This document shows, one piece after another, positions 47,911 through 59,763 of a stretch of 64,000 nucleotides of DNA. How positions within the stretch are numbered: position 1 is the first letter of the stretch; the number at the start of each line of letters is the position of its first letter. The position numbers and the translations under genes were made by a program. The stretch comes from Brachynemurus nebulosus (lineage: Eukaryota; Arthropoda; Insecta; Neuroptera; Myrmeleontidae). The notes beneath the pieces are model-generated. The model saw nothing but the letters and a program-made list of their open reading frames with translations. It was not told the DNA's origin and ran no database searches. The DNA is taken from the NCBI GenBank assembly GCA_035578155.1, contig JAPWDM010000003.1, positions 64,100,142 through 64,164,141 on the forward strand, written 5' to 3'.

Positions 47911-48904
47911 GAGCAAATATTACTTCACACGATATAGTAATTAAAACTTTTTTTTGGACCAAACTGACCTGTCACTTTAATCCTAGCACACTTTTTTTTC
48001 AAGCTCTTGACTGACATTACCCCAAATTTTTAATTCCTACGTTGTCCTACGACAAACCCTAAAAAATATACTCAAAAGCGATGAGAAACTTCGGGTATTG
48101 AGGAAACCTGACGATTTTTGTTTTTTGTTTATTTTTTTTGGATTTTCTACTGTTGTATTCCAAATTGGCACTTGAAAATTGAAGCCCCTATCATGACAAT
48201 GGATTCTTATTAAAAATCAGTAAGGTTGTCTAGTGTCTACATATTTTTACCTTTTTTAAAAGAAAATGTTTCCTATTCAGAACTACAAAAAGTAGTTCTG
48301 AATAGTTCCATTCCAGTAAATAGCTAATATTAAAACAATAGTACATATTATTAATGTACCGTCACCAGAACTAATCAGATAAAACAATAGAAAATGTAAA
48401 AGGCTTGTGTGTGTGTGTGTCTTTTCTAGAATTCTTCTATATATTATGCACTAAAATACCATGCGTTACACTGTCACAATGCACATAGTGAAAACACCAT
48501 CTAATATTTAGAGCCAAGACACACGTAACACGCGACAACCACGTGACAGCGACAAAATGATGGCTTCTCTGTGGCCGGACATTTGTATGCATGTAGTTTT
48601 CTTATGGAAACACAAATTTCACGAGACATATGAACCACAACTTGTCGTAGTCGGACACTGTCGCAATGTGTTGTCTACTGTCGTTGAGTGTCGCTGTTAG
48701 TGGTCAAAACTTGCGACTAGTGGACGATTTCTACGCGACAGTGGACGATTTATATGTGGGGTTGATGTTGTTCAACAGTGATTATTCGTCACTCGGCCAC
48801 TAAAAAGTGGCTCGTAAGTGATCGCCTAAAACATGCGAACGACAGTACAACTACACGACAACGACAAAATACCCTTGTCGCAGCATTTGCATAACATTTC
48901 CAAA
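47911..48904. other. Intronic sequence; unclassified GACA/TGTCGC-rich segment at 48505-48905
   Basis: The first part is AT-rich with a perfect 14-bp palindromic stem at 48273-48305 and a short GT run (48407-48419). From 48505 the sequence is GC-richer and repeats GCGACA, GACAAC and TGTCGC words in both orientations (for example CACGTGACAGCGACAAAAT, CTACTGTCGTTGAGTGTCGC), like a decayed element. No termini found. Confidence 0.4.
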
Positions 48905-49240
48905 GACTGGACACTGGCGGATCTCAGACAACAACCTGTATCCATCTAAAATAGGTTTCACTCTCTAACAGTGAAAAAATTGTATCAGTTGAATAGTTGA
49001 TTTTTGGCGCTTTTTAGGTCTCCAAGACCCTGGCGGATCTTATATAGTATAGCATATATGTATTTAAATGAAATTAAATTTTTAAAGGTAAAAAATTTTC
49101 AAAATTGGGTGGGTAGTTTTATTTTTGGCATATTGGGACCCCCGGATCCTGGCAGACCTCATACAGCATAACTTTTATATCCGTTTAAAATAATTTATCT
49201 CTCTAACAGTAAACAAATTTTCAAAATCGGTTGTGACGCG
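48905..49240 (+). repeat. ~122-bp tandem monomers, about three copies
   Basis: Three diverged units share CCTGGCGGATCTTATATAG, CCATTTAAAATA-like and AACAGTGAAAAAATT..TCAAAATCGG segments at about 122-bp spacing. The same monomer lies at 1-165. A hairpin at 49314-49344 (arms AGCTGAATTTCCA / TGGAAATTCGCT, then AA) closes the block. Confidence 0.65.
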
Positions 49241-49329
49241 TTCTTGAAAAGTTAGTTAATTTTTATTTTGAAAAATGAAACAGATATAAATATTGTTATT
49301 GTAATGATAAAAATAGCTGAATTTCCAGT

Positions 49330-49840
<511 letters not shown>

Positions 49841-50784
49841 AGTGGTCGTCGCGTGGTACGTAACGGCTTGGCTTTTAAATTACATAGTTGACCCTTTGTC
49901 CCCATTTTCATTTCAACGCACAGTACGTCACATATAATAATAATATGAGCTGTAGAACGAATGTATTTTAAGCGTGTGGCGATATAAATATTGTATATGT
50001 GATTACTCTGGTGCCATGTTGACGGGTGTGTCACTCTGAACTGAACATAGAGGATGACGTTCCACCACAAAAAACATTAATTATAAATGATATTTAAACA
50101 AATTTTAAACAATAAATATTTATTTTACATAAATTTTAATTTATTTTCCACAAAAGAAACTATTTTTACCACACGTAATAATAACTTAAAATAAAAAATA
50201 AAAAAAACTGATTTATTTGTTTATAATTTAAATTCCAATAGTTGGTTGTGTTTTCCTTTGGAATGACCAGTTTTTTTTTTTTTTTTAATGGAGTTACGTG
50301 GTCATGGCGTGTTGGATTAGTAATTTTGTGTTAGTTCAATGTCACTGAGGTGACATAATTTAATGTGAAGTCTGTTTGGTTGTGGACTACTTTTTTTTGA
50401 TTACGCATATTGTTTGAAAATGAAAAATTAATGTTCGAAACAACTGGCACCATTAAAAAATAAAGTGGTATTTTGTGAAGTAAGGTATTTTGTTGTTAGG
50501 CTCTGAAACCATACTTCGGATCCCTTATGAATCCGTTTTGTCTGTCCATATTTCCTTATTTGGGATATATTAATCCCTAATCTGAAATATCAGGTGTGGA
50601 TATATCATTATTTTATTTTGATTTGCAAGTATGGACCACTGTAAAGTAACACTCAAATCAGTTAATTTTATTGGGGGCCTTTTTTGAGACGACTTTGAGG
50701 ATATTGTAAAAGAAGTCGAGGATGTGCCTTGTCTAGTTTCTGGGAATCAAAAAATCTACACGAAAATTACTGTAATTCAAGCCG
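49841..50784. other. Intronic sequence, nothing recognised
   Basis: AT-rich. A poly-T run at 50271-50286. No coding features. Confidence 0.45.
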
Positions 50785-51290
50785 TTATCCTAATTCAAAT
50801 TATTTCCATGAAACTTGATTTGAGAAAAAATAATTTTTTTAATTTAGTGACGCCACCAAGCTTACTAAAATTCTCCAGTGCTCTAAAAGCCATAAAAAAA
50901 ATGATCAAGTGATGAAACTGGTGACGAATTATAGGTTTTCGAAGTCGTATTTTTCATTTTTATTGAAATTAAACATATACCGGACTACAAGAAAAGAGGC
51001 TTCTGTTTAGTTAGTCCTATTTCTGGAAGGAATTTCAATATTTTCGTAGCAAAAATGAAAATTTTACACCCAAATTACTCTAATTCAACGAGTCACCCTA
51101 ATTTAAATCACTTCCGTAAAGCTTGATTTGAAAAAAATGGAATTTTCCAAGCTAATAACCTCATCCAGCTTACTAAAATTTTTCAATACCCTAAAAACCG
51201 TAAATTTATTGAGAAAATGATAAAATTGGAAGTGAATCATAGATTTTCGAAATCGTATATTCTATTTTTACCAAAATTAAACATGTAGGA
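50785..51290. repeat. Two ~307-bp tandem units shared with 22709-23240
   Basis: CCTAATTCAAATTATTTCC (50789) and CCCTAATTTAAATCACTTCC (51096) start two units. Each continues through AAGCTTACTAAAATT, CCATAAA/CCGTAAA and GATTTTCGAAATCGTAT-like segments. The other locus is more diverged. Confidence 0.6.
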
Positions 51291-53020
51291 ATCAATTGCG
51301 CTTTACATATTAGTAACAATTATATTACTTATTTGAATGTTACGTTGAAAACTCTTAAGCACTTTATCTTTTTATGACACATTCACACACATATCACGCA
51401 CATAGTACAAACATCAAGGAATGTACATACAAAGAAAATAATTTACAAAACATTAAACATTTTCAATCTGATATGTAAATTTTATTTGAAATGTTCATCC
51501 ACATACAGTCAGACCGCAAATGTTGTTTAGCTGTTTTTAGCTTTACGATAATATTATAGAAAAGTAAAAGAAGTGAGTTAACACTTGGTTCAACACTTTT
51601 GATAACAACTTGTATTATTATAGTATATTTTCTTCATCAAACTCAGTTTTATTACTTTTGTATGTGTGTATGTGTGTTTGTGTTTAGAGCCGCCATATTG
51701 TTTTCATTTCCTTATGAGCTGGCCGACTATAAGGTGAAAAATAGTTTTACTGTTGTTATCAAATGATCTTATGGACATACAATATGATATACTCTAGGGT
51801 GAAGTAAGATGTGTAATTAATTCTTGATTTTGAACTATTTGATAAAGAGTATTGCGGATTACCCGAATTCCCCTACTTGACTTCGCCAAGTGCATGTTGG
51901 GCATGACGCATTCAGTCAGAATTCCTCAGTGATTAGGGTTTTGACAGCTTTCGAATAAAATATAGAGTATTTAAATACATTTTTTACGGCTTATCGAAAA
52001 ATAGATAAATATATCGGGCAAAAATCTCAGTTTATCGCGCCCATAACTGTTATAGTAGGCAGGGAACATATCAATTTGGAACTTCAATATTTCGCAAAGG
52101 AAGTGAAAAGGACAAGTGGACTTACAAGAATTTCAACTTCGTTTTAAGGGTACCGGAATGGAATCAATGACGTAACTACAATGGAACCAGTGGTGTAGCC
52201 ACTCCAGAGGGTGCACGGCAAAAAAGACCGCAAAAGAAACACAAAAAATTTGCGAAATAGGAGAAAAACCCTAAAAAGAGGGGAAAATAATGGGGAAGTG
52301 AACTTCTTCTCTTTTTTCTTTTTGCTCATTGACTGTATTTTTTGGAACGATGTGGTTTTTCGGACCCATTAGGAAATTAGGTTCTTTTTTTTTGCTAGTC
52401 GGCTGTATTTTTGGGAAAAATTACTTACGAAAAACGAAAATTTTATGAATTTCTCCTTATTGATTTGGTCTAGAAATTTTTGAAGATGTTCTCTAATTGG
52501 AGGGACTATTTTCTCAACTGTAAATTTCTTTTTAAATTATTGAAAATTTAGCTGAAATAATTAAAATTATTTCAGGTAATTTCGATCGTTAATTTTGAAA
52601 GGTACAGACAATTAATTTTGTAGCGCGGTTAACAGCATGTTTGCCTAATAAATGTTCAAAAATTCCCATTATCCCGAGTTCAGTTCCTTCTCACTTCATC
52701 TATTTTCCTGTTCTCCTACAAATTACTAAAATTTTGTTTTGAATTGCTCTTGAAAATTTGTTCGGAATATCGAATTTACATTCAATTTTTGTGTTTATTT
52801 AAACAGTCAACAACCTCAAAATGACATGATATTTTTCATCGACAAATAAAATTGAAAAACAGTTGAAACACACATTATTTCCGCCATTATATTGCACAAT
52901 ACACTTTTATCAAATGCATAAACTATAAATATTTTCTTAAGTATTTTTATTTGTTTGGAGAAAATAAACCATATATGTATGGAAGAATCGAAGAAGCATC
53001 ACTTATCACCAGTGCAACAC
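51291..53020. other. Intronic sequence; possible decayed tRNA-like SINE at 52618-52690
   Basis: Mostly unremarkable. At 52618-52690, TTGTAGCGCGGTTAACAGCA and, 40 bp later, ATCCCGAGTTCAGTTCC resemble the A- and B-box regions of a tRNA-derived SINE. The element is not complete enough to call. Confidence 0.3.
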
Positions 53021-53031
53021 AGTATGAACAG

Positions 53032-53104
53032 CACCTCGGCAACAATAGGGCCACATCTATACATATAATTCCATATACGATGTGGCTCTGTTGTTGCCGA
53101 GGTG
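53032..53104 (+). ncRNA. Candidate microRNA precursor hairpin (intronic)
   Basis: The 26-nt arms 53032-53057 and 53079-53104 pair completely as + strand RNA, including two G:U pairs, around a 21-nt loop. On the minus strand the same two positions would be A:C mismatches. With the flanking GACAG words the stem can extend past a bulge. Size (73 nt), loop and uninterrupted pairing suit a Drosha/Dicer substrate and would give mature products from either arm. It lies in the sense orientation within the probable headcase intron. I do not recognise the arm sequences as a known insect miRNA. A young inverted duplication is the alternative. A 123-codon frame (52951-53322) crosses the hairpin and is not called as a gene. 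Confidence 0.45.
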
Positions 53105-53316
53105 TCTGTCAGTTTGTCTGTGAAAACAATACAAACGAAACTTTATCATATCTTACATATTATTATATGGAATTCATGGTAGACTTGTCAAAGATATGTG
53201 TACCAGTTACTTCCTCCGGATATACTGAAGAAAGTGTCTACTATAGTAAGTGTGTAGTGATTGTCTGTGAATACATGGGGCCCTATTCGGTTAAATTCTT
53301 GTTTTCGTGTATCTAT

Positions 53317-54012
53317 CAGTAATGTCGAGCCGAGGAGCAGTTAATCGATTAATCGACTAAAATTGTTTTTCAGAAAAAATTAGTTCTCAGTCGAAAATAT
53401 CGAGCACAGAGTAGTCGACTAATCAACTAAATTTTTAGACGAATTCATGGTAAGGTAACTTATGTAACTCTGTCAAAAACGAGGTTTTTTTGAAATTTAA
53501 TCGAAGGTAAAATAGTCGACTAAAATATGATTAAATGTAAACAAAATTAGTCGACTAAACCGACTACTCGATTAATCATCCGACATCACTAATGTCGAGC
53601 CGAGGAGCAGTTAGTCGATTAATCGACTAAAGTTATTTTTCACGAAAAATTAGTCATTAATCGAAAATATCGAGCACAGAATAGTCGATTTCGACTAAAT
53701 TTTTAGTCGAATTAAATAAATAGGAAAGTTTTTAAAAGTTTAAATTTTTTTTGATAAATTATTTCTTTCAAAAACAAAATATTTCCTTTTGAATTTAATT
53801 TTTTTTCTTAAGAAAAAGAAAGATAACATATATCACAACGTGTTAGTCACATAAAAATGAAAATTATTCAATGTGTGGTTTTTATCCATTTAAAAAAAAA
53901 TTACTCATTTTAGTCATTTAGTCGAGGATAAAATAATAGACTAAAGAATGACTAAATGTAAACAAAATTAGTCAACTGAACCGATTAATTGATTAATCGT
54001 TCGACTTCACTA
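53317..54012 (+). mobile_element. Tandem pair of TCGACTAA-rich hAT-like MITEs
   Basis: Two head-to-tail copies (53317-53591, shorter by an internal deletion, and 53592-54012), each starting AATGTCGAGCCGAGGAGCAG and ending CCGACATCACT or TTCGACTTCACTA. The pair is flanked by GTATCTAT (53309-53316) and GTATCTAC (54013-54020), 7 of 8 identical, as for one hAT-type insertion. ATCGATTAATCGACTAA words occur at both ends, giving a palindromic character. Non-coding. Confidence 0.65.
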
Positions 54013-54020
54013 GTATCTAC

Positions 54021-54454
54021 TAGTGTTGTCGGATTATTAATCAATTATTCGGTTTAGTCGACTAATTTTGTCTACATTAAGTCATTTTTAAACGACTATT
54101 TTACATTTGACTAAATGATTAAAATGATTTAATTTTTTTTAAATGACTAAAAACGGCTAATTTAGTACTTTTCTGTATTAATTTATTGGACTTCAAAAAA
54201 TGAAAAATTAAACAAAAAATCATCTATTTGCATGATTATTCACTTTTATGTGATCAAAACTTTCAAAATAACTAAAATCAAAGGAAAACATCGTTTTGAA
54301 AGAATTACACAAGTCACCTTACTCATTAATTCGACTAAAAATTTAGTCGATTAGTCGACTATTGTATGCTCGATATTTTTGACTAATGACTTAATTTTGT
54401 CTGAAAAATAATTTTAATCGATTAATCGACTAACTGCTCTTCGACTCGACATCA
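54021..54454 (-). mobile_element. TCGACTAA-rich hAT-like MITE, inverted copy
   Basis: Starts TAGTGTTGTCGGATTATTAA and ends TCTTCGACTCGACATCA. It is the reverse complement of the preceding pair, sharing its GTATCTAC as left flank, with GTATAAAC (54455-54462) on the right, 6 of 8 matching. The three copies thus form a nested or serial cluster at one target. Confidence 0.65.
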
Positions 54455-54648
54455 GTATAAACGGGTAACAAAGTGTTGATGTCATTGCGGGTTGCTGGAA
54501 ACGGAGATGGGTAAGGATCAAGGGCATTTTTCGTCCAAGCAGCTACTCTGTATATGGAAATTTGGAATACACCTACAGCAGACGTACAGATTCCCCACCT
54601 AGACACTCCGTGTTTTCGTGATATTGTTTAAAATTTTTCTTTTAACTA

Positions 54649-54880
54649 GGGTAAAAGCCCCCTTTGTGGAACGGTATCTAATTATGAACATTTATGTATT
54701 AATGAAGTTATTTCTGAAAGAAACGTCTGATAAGAAAGATTATTATTAATAGAATGATTGTTTTTCAATTTAAATTCACCTCGCATTTAATGTTTCCTTA
54801 CTTAATTAAAGAGAAATAAATATGTAAATGTCAAAACTGTTACAGTATTAGATACCGTTCCATAATGGGGGCTTTTACGT
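54649..54880 (+). mobile_element. TA-flanked MITE with GGGTAAAAGCCCC ends, copy 1
   Basis: Left end TA|GGGTAAAAGCCCCC; right end GGGGGCTTTTAC followed by GTTATA. The interior (GAACGGTATCTAATTATGAA, TTTCTGAAAGAAACG, CTTACTTAATTAAAGAG) matches 61422-61651 in reverse. A TA target suggests a Tc1/mariner-type element. 232 bp, non-coding. Confidence 0.75.
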
Positions 54881-56128
54881 TATATAAAAATTTTTTTTTT
54901 TTGCAATTCTTTTTATCAAACAAGTTTGTGGTGAGACTGCTGTTATGTCTGCAACACAAAAACTTGCCGGACAAACAAAACTTCTCAATAAATATAATAA
55001 GTAGAAGGAAATCGTAGTACACGTCCATTAAATTGGTCTGAATATAAAATTTTTTATTAATAATCAATAAGTGTCAATTTGACCGGAAGTAAAAACTTGA
55101 CCGGAAGTAAAAATATTGTTGGTTAACAGTTTTGATGTTAGTCTGAAGTGAAATTGTCTATCACAACAGTATTTTGTTAGTCTTTTTTTCGTACACTGAG
55201 TCCATTTTAAATGGTCGATAGTATTAATAAGAATATATTATACACCAGTTTGGTAAGTTTTCTTCTTATAAATCCATATTTATAAAAATTGTTGAACATA
55301 ACTTTCAGGATTTTCATTTTTATAATACTTTACAGCAGACAAGTTTTTAAAATTTTTTTTTCGTTTTTGATCCATTTTAACTTAAATTGAAATAATTTTT
55401 TTTTTTTTATAAAACACTAAATTTCTAGAATTGTCTTAAAAGTGTTATGTTGAATTTCTCCTACATCTCACCCACAATGATTATAGTTTTAATTTGTTTA
55501 AATAATAAACAAACATTTAATATTGTCATCAACTCGTCATATAGCATCATCATATCAACATCATTAATTCATATTAAAATCATTTAAATTCGTTTTAATG
55601 ATTTGCATACATTTGCTCGCAAGTTCACCTCAAATATTTGCTGATTAATGATTTAAGTGTTGATTCTCATTTAATATTAGATGAATTTGAATGGCGCTAT
55701 TACATTTTGACAAGAGTAATTGTGCCTCTGAAGTAGATAGTAATACCTCTAGAGTAGGTTGAGTTGGTTGATATTCGATAGTTGGGCGATCACTTATTTG
55801 GCGGGATAGGGGTCATAATCCAGTCTGGAAGGTTTCGTTCCAGAATTTTACTACTCAAATCGTCATAGACGTCGCGTAAGAAATTGCAGTTCGAAAAACT
55901 TTTTTTAGCTGAGATACTTCGTGGTGCATCTTGAGCGAAATTGGGTTGAGAAAATTAAAAATTTTTATTTTTGAAATATAATAAACTTGCTCCGGTTCCG
56001 TTTCGGTTTCAACTAGCCCTTTTTAGCGCAATCAGCGAATTTTCGTAGAGCTAACTTTTGGATACACTAAATAACGTGTAGCATACCAACATCTGCTTCA
56101 AAAGCTGGTGATTCTATTTTCTATTATT
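54881..56128. other. Intronic sequence, nothing firmly recognised
   Basis: AT-rich. A 19-bp direct repeat of TTGACCGGAAGTAAAAA occurs at 55078-55112. No exon-like sequence. Confidence 0.45.
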
Positions 56129-56412
56129 GTAACCAAATGAGAGTTGAACATGCAAATGTACATATGCGCCTCTCAAAACAATTTGAAAGGGGGGTCTGAA
56201 AAAAATATTCGATTATATTTACACAGAAACAAAATTATTCCTGTCTGAAATTAGAGTACCTACAATTCCCGTAATCAAGTGAGAGCTGAACACACAAATT
56301 TCTTAATGTACATATGCGCCTCTTAAAATAATTTGAAAGGGGGATTTGGAAAAAAATACCGATTATTTGCGCAGAAACAAAATTATTGCTGTCTCAGTAT
56401 ATATACAGTACC
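56129..56412. repeat. Tandem duplication, ~143-bp unit
   Basis: GTAACCAAATGAGAGTTGAA (56129) and GTAATCAAGTGAGAGCTGAA (56271) start two units sharing TGTACATATGCGCCTCT, AATTTGAAAGGGGG and GCAGAAACAAAATTATT. Moderately diverged. Confidence 0.75.
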
Positions 56413-59273
56413 TACAAGAAATATTCAAGTCATCCATTATTTTTCTTCGTCTAAATTAACAAACAATATTCCTCACGTAGTCACAGTATAGATGAAGAAG
56501 AAGTAAAAGAAACTGGCGACGGACGGGAATGACTCGAATGCTATAAATTCTTACACGTAGCTTTAATTTATTTAATCAAATCATCTCTAATCTGTACATT
56601 GTTCAACATTCAACAACACAGCATTTAAATAAAAATGTTTTAAAAGTTACAAATGATTTAACCAACAAGCAGTGTGGCGTATCTAGTCAGTGGGTACTTC
56701 AGACAGTAGTAATGGTACTGTAAGGTAAAATAATGGGTTCATTTTGCTATTTTTTTTTTTTTTTTTTGTTTCTATTAACAAACAAATTATTCTTCTCTGA
56801 GAAGAATTATATTATTTGCTACCATAGATTTGAATTTTCATTTTCACGTACAGTTGTGTTCAGTGTAACATCAACAGTCAAAAAATTTTATCAGAAAAAT
56901 TTTTGTTCCAAAATTTCGTTTTTAATAAATTTTACACTTCTGATGAAAAGAACAGATACAAAAACTTGTACCTAACCTCCAATTTCTTGACTCTTTTGAG
57001 GGTTTCAAAAAAAGAAATCGTATACCTGGTGACGTCATTAAGTTAAAAATTGATTTTTCTCAAATTAATCGATAAGAAAATTATTTGAGTATTGATGATT
57101 TTTATTTGTAATGTCAGAATGGTAAAATTTCTTCATTTAACTTCGTCAGAAAGTTTGCTTTCTGTACTACGCTTCAAATTTGATCGAAAAATAAAAGAAT
57201 ATCACCATTTCGTCATTAAAATTGCTTTTCTAGTAACCTTGATGATGTCACCAAGTAAGAAATCAATCTGATCTGAACCAGTTTGTGGTTTTTTGAATCA
57301 TTTTGGAATGAAACATTCATTTTTGACGCCAAAATAACGTTGTTTCAATACTTTTACCCAAAATTGTATCTCTCAGTCCATTCGTATTCGTTCAAAAACA
57401 TTATTATATTGCATACAAGTGCAAATAGAGACTGTATGCTCAATAAAAATAGTTTTATATACTATAATAAAGCAAGACTTTAATAAAACAAGACTTCATT
57501 CTTTGTGTACGCGAAAGATCGACTCGCAAACAGAACGAAAAATCGTATTTTTACAGAATGTGAATAGTTTTTTTTTGTATAATAAGAAATGCGGAATTAT
57601 TCGTTGCGGATAAAAGATTTGCAACGGTAATAACAGATTCGTTGTTCAAAATTTTCGATAACGAAATTTCGAATCACCCCTATCCCCTATCCTATGTGTG
57701 TATGATGTGTAAGTATATGAAGTTCAAAAAACAAAATAATCTTCAAATCCATTTATTTAAATCGTATCATCAGAACTCATTTACACAATAAGTGAAATGG
57801 GTGAGAAAGATCAACGCAAGCAGATAGGACGAAGCCGGAGCAGCAGATAAACAGATAATTCGGATAATCAGAACTCATTTGCAATTTATATTATTTTCCA
57901 TCGTGTGTAGGTACACAAGTGTATAATCGGTTTCATCAAAAATGGGACGGTCAGTAAAACCAATTTTAAAAAAAAAAATTGAATTTTTTTGTGATTTAGT
58001 TTTGGTGTTCAACATATTTTTTTAACAATTTTGATTCAGTGTCTGTTAGTCCTATCCGTCTGTTTGTCCGTAAAATCTTCCAGCACGTATAACTTGAGAC
58101 CTATTCGATTGATTTCGATGAAATTTTCAAGGGTTTTGTATTGGAATATTCCCGCTAATTTTTTTCAATTTCTATAATATCGTACTAATTTATGCGTCGC
58201 TTCAAATAATACTTACTTTTAAGTTAGTTACATCAGTAAAAATGTTTCTAATTTCGAAATAGTTATAAATTTAAATTTCATATCTATACTAATTTTTTGA
58301 TACTGTTATACCAGCTCTTTTTCTCGTGCTCAGGGCCCCCCTCCAGGATGCGGAGGCACCTAGGTAATCGCCTACTTTGCTACTTTAAATTTACAGTGTA
58401 CACTATTGAGATTATTTCAAATTTTTATATAGTTATGTATTTAAACTGTACAAACAATTCTATGCCTGCTTTGAAAATTTTTCATAATCATTCAACAAAC
58501 ATTTTTCTTCACACTTGAACGCCGCGCGGCATTTAGTTCAATGTATGTTTTTTTTTTTTCTCTCTATGCATTATTAATTCAAATTGTAAACTTGGTACAT
58601 TACCCATGTATAAATTTCTACATTGATTACAATTATCAAATAACTACATCTGGAATCTACAACCAACTTATTGCGTTATTGAATTTTTGCGCGGAAAAAC
58701 TAAACTTATGTAATAATATCATGGACATACATATTATCGCAAAAGAAAAGAAATTGCGTGGGAAGCAATACGTGCTCGTTTCAGCCAAGCAAACCGCTCA
58801 ACCAAACGTACCATTATAAATATCCGTGTGGTTTATGTTATTTGTTACATAGTTTCTTAGAGTAAATGGGTTCAAAATGCAAGACGAACGAACGAAGACT
58901 CGCTGCTAAATCATTAATAAAATATTATGTACTTATTCACGTATGAAATTTTCTTGGATGAGTGTGTTTAACCTTGAAATGGCAGTGGCGTTTCATTGGG
59001 AAAATTAATTTTTTTTTGCATTTTTAACATTTTTGGCCAATGGGTATTTGTGAGGGTGCAAACGATTACTTTTTTAGGGGTTTCACACTTCCAGAATTTC
59101 TACATTTTTGGAACTATGATCCGTATCAACAAGATTTTTCCCTCAGTAGGAATGAAAATTTTTTTATCAACCTATTCCATCGTTAGAAAAAACTTGTAAA
59201 ATAAAATTAAGGAAGTTCTACTATCATTGAACTGCTTTTTTGAGAAAACCACTAAGTAATGTGCGTTCAACAC
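56413..59273. other. Intronic sequence, nothing firmly recognised
   Basis: AT-rich. The stretch 58035-58135 has CCGTCTGTTTGTCCGT and ATTTCGATGAAATTTTC, phrases seen near ends of dispersed insect repeats. Short frames (56733-56975, 58297-58518, 58541-58819) lack domains. Confidence 0.4.
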
Positions 59274-59334
59274 CGACTTGGAAAAATTTTTTTTTAAATA
59301 AATTGTATAATAATTGCGTCATCCTGTACAAATG
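59274..59334 (-). repeat. Direct repeat bracketing Penelope-like remnant (3' copy)
   Basis: CGACTTGGAAAAA...CATCCTGTACAAATG corresponds to ACGTAACTTGGAAAA...CACCCTGTACAAATG at 59699-59763. On the minus strand one copy precedes and one ends the endonuclease fragment. Such partial tandem (pseudo-LTR) layouts are known for Penelope elements. Confidence 0.55.
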
Positions 59335-59669
59335 TATATATTTTTTGAATGTTTTGACATAATGATTTATAAAATGTCAGGTTATCATTCTCTACTTGAT
59401 TATTAACATTTTTTGTAGAAAAAATCCACAGGGTCTCCATCTCCAGGTTTAGTCTTTTCTTGTAGTTCTTCTCATACTGTAGTACCTTAGTGTTGTTGAA
59501 ATCGAAGACGTGGTCGAAATTATGTGTATATTGTCCTAAACCAGTACGTAATTCACCTCTACCTAAATCCCATCTATGCTGCTTGAGACGGTGTTCCAAT
59601 GATGTTGAGTCTGGCCAATATAAACCGAATCACAACTGGTGCAAGGGACGGAATAAACAAGATGGGGTT
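59294..59669 (-). pseudogene. Penelope-like element, C-terminal GIY-YIG endonuclease fragment, frameshifted
   Basis: On the minus strand the sequence reads VYSVPCTSCDSVYIGQT, the N-terminal strand pair and Cys pair of the GIY-YIG endonuclease domain of Penelope-like retroelements. After a one-base frame change it continues with HRLKQHRWDLGRGEL, a segment with NFDHVFDFNN, and KRLNLEMETLWI to a C-terminal end near 59294. The family's endonuclease has the same order: PCxxCxxVYIGQT, RLxxH, then a Glu-containing helix. The upstream reverse transcriptase is absent and the frameshift breaks the domain, so this is a dead, 5'-truncated insertion. In Penelope elements this domain nicks target DNA for primed reverse transcription. 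The fragment lies within the probable headcase intron, antisense to it. Confidence 0.75.
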
Positions 59670-59698
59670 AACTTATTAGACGCCACTAAGCCACCCGG

Positions 59699-59763
59699 AC
59701 GTAACTTGGAAAATTTTTTTTTTGAAATAAATTATATAACAATTGAGTCACCCTGTACAAATG
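59699..59763 (-). repeat. Direct repeat bracketing Penelope-like remnant (5' copy)
   Basis: Second copy of the ~61-65 bp repeat described for 59274-59334. In that copy the sequence is the C-terminal coding end of the endonuclease; here it stands alone, as expected from a partial tandem dimer. Confidence 0.55.

Noticed and set aside
52951..53322. 123-codon open frame
   Set aside because: Runs through a near-perfect hairpin and AT-rich sequence; no domain. The RNA hairpin is the better explanation of the structure.
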